From positions 1,302,001-1,366,000 of the forward strand of contig NZ_CP132744.1 in assembly GCF_037477895.1 (NCBI RefSeq): a DNA stretch of 64,000 bases. The letters run 5' to 3'. The first letter of the stretch is position 1; each line of letters starts with the position of its first letter. The position numbers and the translations under genes are program-made. The notes under the pieces are model-generated. The model did no database searches. It was not told the origin of the DNA and worked only from the letters and a program-made list of their open reading frames with translations. The DNA is from Mycetohabitans endofungorum (lineage in GTDB: Bacteria > Pseudomonadota > Gammaproteobacteria > Burkholderiales > Burkholderiaceae). This document shows, in pieces, positions 1 to 8,455 of the stretch.

Positions 1-2
1 GC

Positions 3-146
3 GACGTTCGCGTATGCAGCGAACTGGGGGCGGGCTCCACGTTTTACGTCACCGTGCCAGTATGTCTGGTACAAGCCGGGGAAGCGCCGCATGCGACGGC
101 CGGGACGATACACATGCGTGGATGCAGCGGAGGGCAGGCAGCATGA
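3..146 (+). CDS. Sensor histidine kinase, C-terminal end (partial)
   Basis: Only the last 47 codons are in the window; the gene begins upstream of base 1. The reading frame starting at base 3 gives SELGAGSTFYVTVPV, which matches the G2 box and final beta strand of a HATPase_c (GHKL) domain. It is followed by a short tail ending in TGA. The stop overlaps the start of the next kinase gene as ATGA (143-146), so the two are translationally coupled and form one signalling operon. Sensor input and partner cannot be told from this fragment. Confidence 0.75.
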   Translation, partial: DVRVCSELGAGSTFYVTVPVCLVQAGEAPHATAGTIHMRGCSGGQAA

Positions 147-1666
147 GCACTGCAGCGACACTGATCGTCAATGTCGATGACAATGAGGGTGCCCGCTATG
201 TGAAGTCGCGCATCCTGAGCCATGCGGGGTTTGCGGTGATCGACGCGTCGACCGGATATGACGCGTTGCAGGTTGTGCGTGAGCGCGAGCCGGCGCTTGT
301 GTTGCTCGATGTGAGACTACCGGACATCAGCGGCATCGAGGTGTGCAAACTGATCAAGCAGGACGCGGCAACGAGTTCGACGCTTGTGCTACAAACGTCA
401 GCGGCTGCTGTGCAATCGCACGACAAGATTCTCGCGCTAGACGGCGGTGCGGACAGCTACTTGACCGAACCGGTCGATGCAGCCGAGCTGGTCGCCAACG
501 TGCGGGCATTGCTGCGGCTGCATGCGGCCGAGAAAGCGCTGCGGGAGGCGGATCGGCGTAAGAACCGGTTCCTCGCGACGCTTGCACACGAATTACGCAA
601 TCCTCTCGCACCGCTTCGCAATGCAATTGAATTGCTCGATCCCAAGTACGGAGCAACCGAGGCAATGCGCGCGGACGCCCGACTTATCGCCAGTCGCCAG
701 CTGGCGCATTTGGGGCGGCTGGTCGACGATTTGCTGGACGTGTCCCGCATTTCGTACGGAAAGATCGTGCTGCAAATCGCTGCGCTGGACTTGAAGGCAG
801 TCGTCGAGACGGCGGTCGAAACGAGTAAGCCGTTGCTCGACAGCAAGGGACACACGTTGTCGGTGACCGTGCCAACTACAGCGTGCCCGGTCGTCGGTGA
901 CAGCATCCGCATCGCACAAATCATCGGCAACCTGCTGTCGAACGCGGCAAAGTATACGCCCGATGGCGGCCGGATCGAGCTTCGGCTTGAGATTGGCGAC
1001 ACCGATGTTGCCGTTTGTGTGCAGGACAACGGCATCGGCATATCGTCGGAAGAACTACCGTCTGTGTTCGACCCGTTTATGCAGTCGAGCAAATCGATGG
1101 AACAGGCTGGCGGGGGCCTGGGCATCGGACTAGCGTTGGTGCGCGAGCTTGCGGAGTTGCACGGCGGATCGGCGACTGCGTATTCGGACGGGCCCGGACG
1201 GGGCTCTAGATTCGTAATTCGATTGCCGCTGGCCGACGTGGCGCAGCGTGAGCGCGCCGACAAGGCGTCGCGTGAGCCCACCGCTTGCGCTGCTGCAAAC
1301 CAACGACGGGTGCTGATCGCCGACGACAATACCGATGCGGCGATGTCTTTGCAGGTGTTGCTGGAGTTGTCAGGCCATATTGTGCGTGTCGCGCACGACG
1401 GCGTGTCGGCAATCGAAATGGCGCAAACGTTCGAACCCCAAGTGGCGATACTGGATATTGGGTTGCCGCATGCAAACGGCTACCAGGTGGCCAAAGCGCT
1501 GCGTGCGCAACCACGGACCGCACGCGCGCTGCTGATCGCATTGACTGGTTATGGGCAGCAGAGCGACAAGCGGGCCGCATCCGATGCCGGGTTCAATCTG
1601 CATTTGGTCAAGCCGGCTCGGCTGGATGAACTGTTGCGGGAGATCGAACGCGCAGAGGTGACGTGA
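143..1666 (+). CDS. Hybrid histidine kinase, REC-HisKA-HATPase-REC
   Basis: This 507-aa protein has no membrane segment and is likely cytoplasmic. An N-terminal receiver domain has acidic VDD near residues 11-13 and phospho-acceptor Asp56 in LLDVRLPD. A HisKA helix follows with His149 in LAHELRNPL, then a HATPase domain with NLLSNAAKY, DNGIGI and GGGLGIGLAL. A second receiver (about residues 390-507) has phospho-acceptor Asp438 in ILDIGLP and Lys in LVKPA. The architecture suggests a kinase whose N-terminal receiver takes a signal from an upstream kinase, probably the one ending at 146, and which passes phosphate to its own C-terminal receiver. The ATG at 143 is preferred over the further-upstream ATG at 14 because it overlaps the previous stop and begins exactly at the receiver domain. 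The output is unknown because no DNA-binding domain is present. Confidence 0.85.
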   Translation: MSTAATLIVNVDDNEGARYVKSRILSHAGFAVIDASTGYDALQVVREREPALVLLDVRLPDISGIEVCKLIKQDAATSSTLVLQTSAAAVQSHDKILALDGGADSYLTEPVDAAELVANVRALLRLHAAEKALREADRRKNRFLATLAHELRNPLAPLRNAIELLDPKYGATEAMRADARLIASRQLAHLGRLVDDLLDVSRISYGKIVLQIAALDLKAVVETAVETSKPLLDSKGHTLSVTVPTTACPVVGDSIRIAQIIGNLLSNAAKYTPDGGRIELRLEIGDTDVAVCVQDNGIGISSEELPSVFDPFMQSSKSMEQAGGGLGIGLALVRELAELHGGSATAYSDGPGRGSRFVIRLPLADVAQRERADKASREPTACAAANQRRVLIADDNTDAAMSLQVLLELSGHIVRVAHDGVSAIEMAQTFEPQVAILDIGLPHANGYQVAKALRAQPRTARALLIALTGYGQQSDKRAASDAGFNLHLVKPARLDELLREIERAEVT

Positions 1667-1668
1667 TC

Positions 1669-2034
1669 CTAGATTTTGTATGGGACGCGCACGCCTGGTT
1701 CGTCCGCAGGGAAATCTTTCGTATTTCGTGAAACAAGCAGCAGCGAGTGCACCTGTGCCGTCGCCCACACAATGGCATCGGGCAACCGAACCCGCTTGGT
1801 CTTCCGAATCTCCACTGCCCGGTTCGCAATCGCATTATCGAGGGCGACTACATCGAATGAGCCGAGCCATGCTCGAATTACGGATTCTTCCTCTGTGGCG
1901 GCACCAACAAGAATCTCCATCCAGGTAATCGTGCTGATCGCACGATATTCATAGCGCTCCAGCTCCTTCCTTGCAGCGCTGATCCCGCTTAGATAGTCGA
2001 TCAGGATGTTCGTGTCGAAGAGTGCCTTTACCAT
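1669..2034 (-). CDS. vapC: VapC-family PIN-domain toxin
   Basis: A 121-aa PIN-domain protein, the typical VapC size. The acidic residues expected for Mg-dependent RNA cleavage are visible: Asp7 in FDTN, Glu40 in MEIL, Asp86 in RLPDAIVWATA, and the SRNTKDF stretch near residues 102-108. VapC toxins cleave tRNA or rRNA and are held inactive by the partner antitoxin. The start at 2034 was chosen because MVKALFDTN is the canonical PIN start and because ATG overlaps the antitoxin stop by 7 nt, a layout usual for toxin-antitoxin pairs. The toxin looks intact. Its target cannot be read from the sequence. Confidence 0.85.
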   Translation of the reverse strand: MVKALFDTNILIDYLSGISAARKELERYEYRAISTITWMEILVGAATEEESVIRAWLGSFDVVALDNAIANRAVEIRKTKRVRLPDAIVWATAQVHSLLLVSRNTKDFPADEPGVRVPYKI

Positions 2035-2246
2035 TCGGAGCGAAGCTCCTGCTGGTAAGTAAGACCGTCGACCTTCTTGCTCTTCCACAATCCGAAGACG
2101 TCTGCCCCGAGTGTGCGCTTGCGCTGGGAGATATACGCCTCGATCGCGTCACGAATGATGGCAGCGCGTGGACGATGCTCGGCCTCCACGATAACCGCCA
2201 ACGCCTCGACCTGCGAATCCGGTAAGTCAACGAGGATACGACTCAT
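2028..2246 (-). CDS. vapB: Ribbon-helix-helix antitoxin of the VapC pair
   Basis: This 72-aa protein opens with MSRILVDLPDSQVEAL and continues RAAIIRDAIEAYI, the pattern of a CopG/Arc ribbon-helix-helix DNA-binding domain. A C-terminal tail (about residues 45-72) would wrap the toxin. The start at 2246 has a GGAG ribosome binding site six bases upstream. An alternative start at 2276 would place the coding sequence across the palindromic operator and is rejected. The protein should repress its own promoter through the inverted repeat at 2261-2283 and neutralise the downstream PIN toxin. The symbol is by role only, since VapB antitoxins come in several folds. Confidence 0.75.
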   Translation of the reverse strand: MSRILVDLPDSQVEALAVIVEAEHRPRAAIIRDAIEAYISQRKRTLGADVFGLWKSKKVDGLTYQQELRSEW

Positions 2247-2260
2247 AACGGCTCCATTAA

Positions 2261-2283
2261 ATGATATATACATCATATATCAT
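2261..2283. promoter_or_regulatory. Palindromic operator of the toxin-antitoxin operon
   Basis: A 9-bp perfect inverted repeat, ATGATATAT and ATATATCAT, is separated by five bases. It lies 15 bp upstream of the antitoxin start in otherwise GC-rich DNA. This is the expected position and form for binding by the ribbon-helix-helix antitoxin or the toxin-antitoxin complex (conditional cooperativity). AT richness suggests that it overlaps the promoter. Confidence 0.65.
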
Positions 2284-2443
2284 AAGGGATGTAGTACAAA
2301 ATTCGTATCGCGTCTTGCGCCGGCTGCGTTCTCGTCAATCATGCCTGGCGGATATAGGCTTTGAGTAGCCTACTCGATAACAAAAAGTGCGGCATGTGAG
2401 CCGGGCTAATGACACGTTCGGCATGCCTCGCGCGCATCCCGCG

Positions 2444-3946
2444 TCAATGCGCGTCAACAGCCGCCGTGGCCAACTGCCGCCCGCACGCAACGGCTTTTCC
2501 CATTGCTGCAACGATTGCTTCCCGCGCCGCAGCACCGTCTACCCGCAGCGCATAGGACGGGTGCCACGTGGCGATCAACCACGCGTCACCGAGCCGCACA
2601 GGAGCGTGCAGATAGTCGTGCAGGTTGACGTTGCGACGCAGGACCGCACCGAGTGCCGTGGCGCCCAGTGTGACGATGACGGCCGGCCGCACACGCGCCA
2701 GTTCTTGCTCTAACCAATGAGCACAAGCGTGGACCTCGCGTTGTGCTGGCGTTTTGTGCAAACGCCGCTTGCCGCGCGCAATCCATTTGAAGTGCTTGAC
2801 CGCATTGGTCAGGAAGACCGCGTCGCGCGGCACACCGGCGCGGCGCAACGCCTCGTCCAGTACTTGACCGGCAGGGCCCACGAATGCGCGGCCAGTCAAG
2901 TCCTCATGATCGCCCGGTTGTTCGCCGATCACCATCATCCGAGCGGTTTCCGGACCGTAGCCTGGCACCGCCTGCGTGGCATTGCGCCACAATTCGCAGC
3001 GACGGCATTCGTCCAGCGAAGACGGGATCGGCCGTGACGGCTGCGCGCGCTGCGCGTCCACGGCGACTTGCTTGCCTGTCATCGCGCGCACTGCGCTGGC
3101 TTGCGCCACACGACGCGCGCCACTTCGCGCGTCGGCGATCATTGCTGGTATCAACGATCCCTCGGGTAAATGCTTCCAAAAGCGCACCGGCATATGCTGG
3201 TGCAGCGCCGTTTCGTTTAGCCGTGCCGGATTGAAAGTGCTTTTGTAGTAGGCGAGCCACAGCGACTTGACTTCGTCAACAGCGGCACTGGCCCGTATTG
3301 TCGCCGCATCGCCAGATACGGCCGACAACTGCAGCGTCGCGCCATCCCACAGCGCTGCGCCCTGTGGCGTGCCGATCCACCAGGACGACGGTCCCATGCG
3401 GTGTGCAAAGTGCTCTGCGGCGTACGCCAACACCTCATGCTCGGGCTCGTACCAGGCCAGGTATTCCGGTATCCCGGCGCCGCCACGTCGATGAAAACGC
3501 ACATACGCGATCATGTCGTGCTTGGCACGCCGCACGGACCTGGCCATCGCGTGCAATCGCGCGCCGTCTTCGTCGGCCGCCGACGCCACCGCTCGATCGC
3601 CATGCCACCATCGCCACAGGACCCGATACAAAAGCGCCCAACGTTGCGGCGAACGATACAGCGCGGCGTCCTGCAGCAGGGACGCCAACGCGCTCGAGAC
3701 GCTCACGCGCAAGCTGGCGCTGTCGCTGTGCGCACCGGATCCCTGCGTCCGATCGTCGTACACGACCGGTGTGGCTGTCGGGTAGTCCAGCGGCATTTGT
3801 GCCGTGGTGACGCTTGTTACCGAACCGTGCTCGACCCATGTCACGGCCTCTGGCGGCCAACCCGCCGCGAGCGCGCGCAACGCCTGCGAGCGCCAGCTGG
3901 CGTAGCCACCGTCGATCAGCAACGTGGACGGGCACGCGCCGTTCAT
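2444..3946 (-). CDS. DUF4130 - UdgX-type uracil-DNA glycosylase fusion
   Basis: A 500-aa two-domain protein. The N-terminal half (about 1-250) matches the DUF4130 family (TIGR03915, putative DNA metabolism). The C-terminal part is a family 4/UdgX-like uracil-DNA glycosylase with GEQPGD, LTGRAFVGPAG, TNAVKHFKW, then KRRLHKTP and ATWHPSYALR. UdgX enzymes have a KRRIH loop whose His forms a covalent bond with the uracil-derived abasic site; here the loop reads KRRLH with the His kept. The start overlaps the stop of the radical SAM gene as ATGA, so the genes are coupled. The pair is a recurrent DNA-repair couple (TIGR03914/03915 with TIGR03916), and here it sits behind a LexA box. The exact lesion handled by the DUF4130 half is unknown. 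Confidence 0.88.
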   Translation of the reverse strand: MNGACPSTLLIDGGYASWRSQALRALAAGWPPEAVTWVEHGSVTSVTTAQMPLDYPTATPVVYDDRTQGSGAHSDSASLRVSVSSALASLLQDAALYRSPQRWALLYRVLWRWWHGDRAVASAADEDGARLHAMARSVRRAKHDMIAYVRFHRRGGAGIPEYLAWYEPEHEVLAYAAEHFAHRMGPSSWWIGTPQGAALWDGATLQLSAVSGDAATIRASAAVDEVKSLWLAYYKSTFNPARLNETALHQHMPVRFWKHLPEGSLIPAMIADARSGARRVAQASAVRAMTGKQVAVDAQRAQPSRPIPSSLDECRRCELWRNATQAVPGYGPETARMMVIGEQPGDHEDLTGRAFVGPAGQVLDEALRRAGVPRDAVFLTNAVKHFKWIARGKRRLHKTPAQREVHACAHWLEQELARVRPAVIVTLGATALGAVLRRNVNLHDYLHAPVRLGDAWLIATWHPSYALRVDGAAAREAIVAAMGKAVACGRQLATAAVDAH

Positions 3947-5154
3947 AACAACGCCAATTGGACGGGGGCGCGCGACAGTGCATGCCGCAGCTGTTCCGAT
4001 GGCATATCGACTCGTGCGGGCCTGTAGTCTTGCGCCACAATAAACGATTTGACCTGATCCATCACGCAACGCAGGTGAATCAAATCGTGATAGCGGATAG
4101 CGCGCACGCGACGCAGCTGCGCCAGCCGCTTTGCATTGCGTACACCGATGCCCGGTACGCGTGCGATTAGCCATGATGGCGCGCGATTCAAATCGACCGG
4201 AAACGATTCACGGTGTGCCAACGCCCATGCCAGCTTAGGGTTGATATCCAGCGGCAGGTCGCCGTCGTTTTGAAACAGTTCTTCGGCACGAAAACCATAA
4301 CCGCGTAACAGGAAGTCCGCCTGATACAGCCGATGCTCGCGTAGAAGCGGCGGAGCTTGCGAAGGGAGCGCGGACGGGCTATCCGGGATCGGGCTGAAAG
4401 CGGAGTAATACACGCGCTTCAATTGGTATGCACCGTACAGCGTTTGCGCGGTGCGTAAAATGGTGCGGTCATCGGCATCATCAGCGCCCACGATCATTTG
4501 TGTGCTTTGCCCGGCCGGCGCGTTCAGTGACGCATGCTTCTCGCTTTGCGCTTGTTCCCGAGCCAGACGGATGGTTCCCATGGCACGCTTGATCGTTGAC
4601 GCGTTTTTCTCGGGCGCCAGCCGTTGCAGGCCGCGGTCGGTCGGCAGTTCGATGTTCACGCTAAGCCGGTCGGCATATCGGCCGGCCTCTGAGATGAGCC
4701 GCGGATCGGCGTCCGGGATCGTCTTCAAATGGATATAACCGCGAAATTGGTGCTCTTCACGCAGTGACCGTGCCACGTGGACCAACTGCTCCATCGTGTA
4801 GTCGGCGCTGCGGATCACGCCGGAACTGAGGAATAGGCCGTCGATATAATTGCGCCGGTAGAAGTCCATTGTCAGATTGACGACCTCTTGCGGCAAAAAA
4901 CGCGCGCGCGGGACATTGCTGGAGCGCCGGTTCACGCAATACTGGCAATCGTACTGGCAAAAATTGGTCAGCAAGATCTTTAGCAACGACACACACCGGC
5001 CATCTGGCGTATAGCTATGACAAATTCCGGCGCCCACGTTCGCACCAAGCCCGGCACGCGCTCGCGCATCTCGTTCAGGCGCGCCGCTGCTGGCACATGA
5101 TGCGTCGTATTTCGCCGCATCTGCCAAAATTTCGAGCTTCTTCAGCAATTCCAT
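3943..5154 (-). CDS. Putative DNA modification/repair radical SAM protein
   Basis: A 403-aa radical SAM protein with the cluster motif NFCQYDCQYC near residues 69-78 and the glycine-rich GLFLSSGV strand. The C-terminal third holds a helix-hairpin-helix, WLIARVPGIGVRNAKRL, pointing to DNA binding. The family is TIGR03916, known to be linked with a UDG-superfamily partner, which is the next gene and overlaps by 4 nt. The start at 5154 lies 14 bp from a perfect LexA box, so expression should be damage-inducible. The reaction is not established for this family; repair or modification of a base is inferred from the partner and the HhH motif. Confidence 0.85.
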   Translation of the reverse strand: MELLKKLEILADAAKYDASCASSGAPERDARARAGLGANVGAGICHSYTPDGRCVSLLKILLTNFCQYDCQYCVNRRSSNVPRARFLPQEVVNLTMDFYRRNYIDGLFLSSGVIRSADYTMEQLVHVARSLREEHQFRGYIHLKTIPDADPRLISEAGRYADRLSVNIELPTDRGLQRLAPEKNASTIKRAMGTIRLAREQAQSEKHASLNAPAGQSTQMIVGADDADDRTILRTAQTLYGAYQLKRVYYSAFSPIPDSPSALPSQAPPLLREHRLYQADFLLRGYGFRAEELFQNDGDLPLDINPKLAWALAHRESFPVDLNRAPSWLIARVPGIGVRNAKRLAQLRRVRAIRYHDLIHLRCVMDQVKSFIVAQDYRPARVDMPSEQLRHALSRAPVQLALL

Positions 5155-5167
5155 CGCGCCGGTAATA

Positions 5168-5183
5168 CTGTATGCATATACAG
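5168..5183. promoter_or_regulatory. LexA (SOS) box
   Basis: CTGTATGCATATACAG matches the CTGT-N8-ACAG consensus perfectly and sits inside a wider AT-rich palindrome (5163-5188). It lies directly upstream of the radical SAM/UdgX operon on the minus strand and is the only such site I found here. It implies SOS control of the operon. Confidence 0.85.
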
Positions 5184-5262
5184 TATTATACGCAATTGCA
5201 CGTTGACCGCAACTTAGGCGTCACCACACAGTCGGGCTACGCGACACTGTAGCCATGAGCCG

Positions 5263-5472
5263 CTAGCTCACCTTCTTCAGCGCATCCGCTTTGTGGATTG
5301 CAGTTTTGCCGGTACGTGCGCTTTTGACTTCGTACTGAGGGTCGCGGGCAGACGCCTTGACAACGTGGCGGCCCGCCTTAGCGGTACCGGTCACCTTACG
5401 GGTGACGACGCCATCCGTGCGTCCCCGCGAAGTTTGCCATTGGACTTTGTCGCCTTTGGATAAAGTAGCCAT
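5263..5472 (-). CDS. DUF2945 (Tudor-like, hypervirulence-associated) small protein
   Basis: A 69-aa basic protein beginning MATLSKGDKVQWQTS and containing HVVKASARDPQYEVKS and KTAIHKADALKK. This pattern is that of the DUF2945/HVA1 Tudor-like family, small SH3-like barrels common in proteobacteria with no settled function. The start at 5472 is chosen because a GGGAGA ribosome binding site precedes it and the family begins there. The longer upstream in-frame extension lacks family similarity. The gene stands alone. Confidence 0.8.
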   Translation of the reverse strand: MATLSKGDKVQWQTSRGRTDGVVTRKVTGTAKAGRHVVKASARDPQYEVKSARTGKTAIHKADALKKVS

Positions 5473-5739
5473 ACCGATCTCCCGAAAACGCGGCGGCCGG
5501 ATGGGCCCCCGACGATCGGTTGACACGCAACAAGTGTGCCGTTGGTGGCGGTTAACCGATTCGATAAATCCGATGCTACGGTGAAGGCTTGCAAACTTTC
5601 TTCGTCAACGAGCAAGCGCAGTTTCGTTGCTCGGCAGCGCTGCTCTGAGCCGTTTGGTTAGTGCGTATGCGGGCCGCCCCCCGTGCGACTGCCAACGAGT
5701 CCGCGGCGCGCGTTCATCGGCGCCGCATCGACCTGCGGT

Positions 5740-5943
5740 TCAATCGGGGGCGTGCGTGAAACGCATCGCAGTTCCATCGCGCGTGATGCGCTCCCAGACC
5801 GCGCGTTTTTCATCGTCGGTCATCAATACCCAGTTCGATACCTCCGCCGCTGTCCGACCACAGCCTTTGCAGACTTCGTCAAACAAGGTGGAGCATACGC
5901 CGATGCAAGGGCTGTCCGGCTGCGAGTGAAGGGGGGAACTCAT
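5740..5943 (-). CDS. DUF1289 family Cys-rich protein
   Basis: About 67 aa with CIGVCSTLFDEVCKGCGRT followed by EVSNWVLMTDDEKRAVWERI. The four-cysteine N-terminal motif and the W..M.D.EK..V tail define DUF1289 proteins, probably small metal-binding proteins of unknown role. No strong ribosome binding site precedes 5943; an in-frame GTG at 5994 would add 17 residues. The stop of the dehydratase gene (5996) is immediately upstream, so translation is probably coupled to it. Confidence 0.75.
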   Translation of the reverse strand: MSSPLHSQPDSPCIGVCSTLFDEVCKGCGRTAAEVSNWVLMTDDEKRAVWERITRDGTAMRFTHAPD

Positions 5944-5995
5944 CGGTGAAATCGTGAAGGACGGAAAGAGGCAAAAATTGGGGGCGGCGGGCACG

Positions 5996-7069
5996 CTAGC
6001 TCGACAGCTTGCGGGCGTAGGTCAGGTGCTGGTACAGCGTATCGGCGTCAGTGTTAGTGCCGCACAGTAGCACGCCGACGCGCTTGCCTTCGAGCACATC
6101 GCGCAGCGGCCCAAGCAGTGCGGCGAGCGCCGCCGCGCACGCAGGCTCGACAGCCAGTTTCAGTTGCTCGAACAAGCGCAGCATAGCCACGCGCAGCTGG
6201 TCATCGGACACGGTGACCATCCGGTCGATGTGCCGGCGGCACAACTCGTAGCTGTACGCCTCGGTGTGCGGCGCCATCAGCGAATCGGCGACACTGCGCA
6301 TCGGGCCCATCTTCACCGTATGGTTTGCCGCAAAGCTTTTGCTCATCGCGTCGGCCCCTTCCGGCTCGACGCCATAGACATGAATGCACGGGTCCACCAG
6401 GCGCAACGCGGTGGCGACACCCGCACCGAGCCCGCCGCCGCCGACCGGCACGATCACCGCGTCCAGTGCCGGCGTCTGCGTGGCCCATTCGTAGCCGAGC
6501 GTCGCTGTGCCGAGCACGGTGCGATACCCATTGAACGGATGGATGAAGCAGCGCCGCTCGTCTGCCCCGATGCGTCGGACCTTGTCGAACGCCTGCGCGC
6601 CGTCGTCGGCGAACACCACTTCGGCGCCGTACTGCCGACACAACTCGATGCGCGTCGGGCTGGCTGTCTTAAGCATCACCACCTTAGCGCTGATACCCAG
6701 ACGCATCGCGGCGTGCGCGACGGCGGCCGCGTGATTGCCGGCACTCACGCACGTGACGCCAGCGCTACGCTGCGCGTCGTTCAGCGCCAGTAGGTTGGAG
6801 AACGCGCCGCGCACTTTGAAGGAGCCTGCGGCCTGGAATAACTCGAACTTGAAGTTGATCGTTGTGCCTTCGAGGGACGGAAAATCGCTGCGATCGAAGG
6901 TTGGCGTGCGAATCACCCAAGGGGCGAGCGCTAGGTGCTGCGCGGCGATATCATCCAGCGTCGGTACGCGTTGGCCGTCGATCGACGCGGGCGTTGTCGA
7001 TAGGTTCGCCGCGGACGCGGGCAACGGCTTTGAAACAGGCGGCGGCGCGGCCCAGTCAGACATGTGCAT
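5996..7069 (-). CDS. PLP-dependent threonine dehydratase / serine-threonine lyase
   Basis: A 357-aa fold-type II PLP enzyme. The Schiff-base lysine is in AAGSFKVRGA (about residue 85), the substrate loop is SAGNHAAAVA, and the phosphate-binding glycine loop is VPVGGGGLGAG. No C-terminal ACT regulatory domain is present, so it resembles the catabolic or single-domain threonine dehydratase and serine racemase-like group rather than full-length IlvA. It would deaminate threonine to 2-oxobutyrate or act on serine. The ATG at 7069 overlaps the end of argE (stop at 7056), implying coupled translation. The first 40 residues are low-complexity and variable. Confidence 0.82.
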   Translation of the reverse strand: MHMSDWAAPPPVSKPLPASAANLSTTPASIDGQRVPTLDDIAAQHLALAPWVIRTPTFDRSDFPSLEGTTINFKFELFQAAGSFKVRGAFSNLLALNDAQRSAGVTCVSAGNHAAAVAHAAMRLGISAKVVMLKTASPTRIELCRQYGAEVVFADDGAQAFDKVRRIGADERRCFIHPFNGYRTVLGTATLGYEWATQTPALDAVIVPVGGGGLGAGVATALRLVDPCIHVYGVEPEGADAMSKSFAANHTVKMGPMRSVADSLMAPHTEAYSYELCRRHIDRMVTVSDDQLRVAMLRLFEQLKLAVEPACAAALAALLGPLRDVLEGKRVGVLLCGTNTDADTLYQHLTYARKLSS

Positions 7070-8309
7070 GAACCTCGAGACTGGTGATCAGTTTGCGAAT
7101 GAACGACTCGCTCGCGCCAAGTTGCTCGAGCGAAACAAATTCGTTTGGCTTATGGGCTTGCTCGATATTGCCCGGACCGCAGACGACGGTCGGGATCCCG
7201 GCACGCTGGAACAGGCCGGCCTCGGTGCCGTAGGCGACCTTGCGCTTGTCCTGGTCGGCGGTCAGCGCCCGTACCAGTTGCGTGATCGCCGCCTGCTCGC
7301 TGGCATCCAGCCCCGGGGCAGCGGCGATCTCTGAGATCTCGATGGCTGCGTCCGGATGCTCGCGGCGCATCTGCGGCAGCAGCGTATCACGCGCATACGT
7401 CTCGATTTGCGCCAAGATGGCTTGCGGATCCATCGTCGGCAGGTTGCGGAATTCGAACTGGAATTCGCAGTGCGCTGGGACCGTATTGATCGCATTGCCA
7501 CCCATGATCGTACTGGTCTGGGCAGTCGTAAACGGCACGTCGTAGAGCGTGTCGAACGGCCCCTGCGAGCGGTAGCGCTGCGCGACGTCGCGTATGTGGC
7601 AAATCAGCCGCGCCGCATACTCAATTGCATTGAGTCCCTGTGGCGTCAGCGATGAGTGGGCCGCGTGCCCGCGCACGCAGCAGCGGTATGCATTGATCCC
7701 CTTGTGGGCAATGATCGGGCGCATGCTGGTCGGCTCGCCGACGATGCACCCTTCGGGTCGCAGGCCGCGCTTTTGCAGATCCGCGAGCAGCAGGGGCGCG
7801 CCGGCGCAACCCACTTCCTCGTCAAATGACAGCGCGAAATGAATCGGCTTGGCGAGCTTGGCCGACTGCATGTGCGGCAGCAGCGCGAGCGCGGTGCCAA
7901 TGAACCCTTTCATATCGCAGCTGCCGCGCCCGTAGAGCTTACCGTCGTCGATGCGGGCAACGAACGGATCGCTGTCCCATTGCTGTCCGTCGACTGGTAC
8001 CACATCAGTGTGGCCGGATAGCACGATGCCGCCGTGCGTGGTGCCGTCATGAGCCGGCACGGTGGCGAACAGATTGGCCCATTGCCCTGTTTCGTCGTAC
8101 GTCAGCGTCGCGTCGAGACCGACTGAGCGCAGGTAGTCGCGTACTGTTTCAATCAATCCGAGGTTGGGCAGGCGGCTCGTGGTATCGAAGCTAATCAGCT
8201 TCTCGGTCCACGTAATGGCGGCGGCGCTGGCGGGCAGGTCGGACGAGGGCGGAGTACCCGGCGGTGCCGCCGATGGACCGGCCGGTGCCGATGTCGCGGA
8301 TGCAGACAT
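7056..8309 (-). CDS. argE: Acetylornithine deacetylase (M20 family)
   Basis: A 417-aa M20 metallopeptidase. Zinc ligands and catalytic residues are visible in SGHTDVVPVDGQQW, GRGSCDMKGF and FDEEVGCAGA. KGINAYRCCVRGHAAHSS marks the start of the dimerisation domain. These are the ArgE/DapE signatures, and the closing substrate motif PNEFVSLEQL supports ArgE, which removes acetyl from N-acetylornithine in arginine synthesis. The ATG at 8309 has GGGAGCC eight bases upstream. The first 35 residues are Ala/Pro/Ser-rich and lie outside the fold. It overlaps the dehydratase gene by 14 nt. Confidence 0.88.
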   Translation of the reverse strand: MSASATSAPAGPSAAPPGTPPSSDLPASAAAITWTEKLISFDTTSRLPNLGLIETVRDYLRSVGLDATLTYDETGQWANLFATVPAHDGTTHGGIVLSGHTDVVPVDGQQWDSDPFVARIDDGKLYGRGSCDMKGFIGTALALLPHMQSAKLAKPIHFALSFDEEVGCAGAPLLLADLQKRGLRPEGCIVGEPTSMRPIIAHKGINAYRCCVRGHAAHSSLTPQGLNAIEYAARLICHIRDVAQRYRSQGPFDTLYDVPFTTAQTSTIMGGNAINTVPAHCEFQFEFRNLPTMDPQAILAQIETYARDTLLPQMRREHPDAAIEISEIAAAPGLDASEQAAITQLVRALTADQDKRKVAYGTEAGLFQRAGIPTVVCGPGNIEQAHKPNEFVSLEQLGASESFIRKLITSLEVHAHV

Positions 8310-8455
8310 AGTGTGGCTCCCATTGATCACGAGTCGATCATACCCAAAAACGAATTCGTTCCAAAGCTGCGGGACGTAAATTCCCTAGTGTCGTGCACAC
8401 GGCATTTGACTCAAACGGTTGCACGACATGCGTGAGCGGTACAGCGTGGCGCCAC

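Noticed and set aside
457..1329. 290-aa open frame on the minus strand opposite the hybrid kinase
   Set aside because: Ser/Arg-rich shadow of a clear kinase gene, with no domains.
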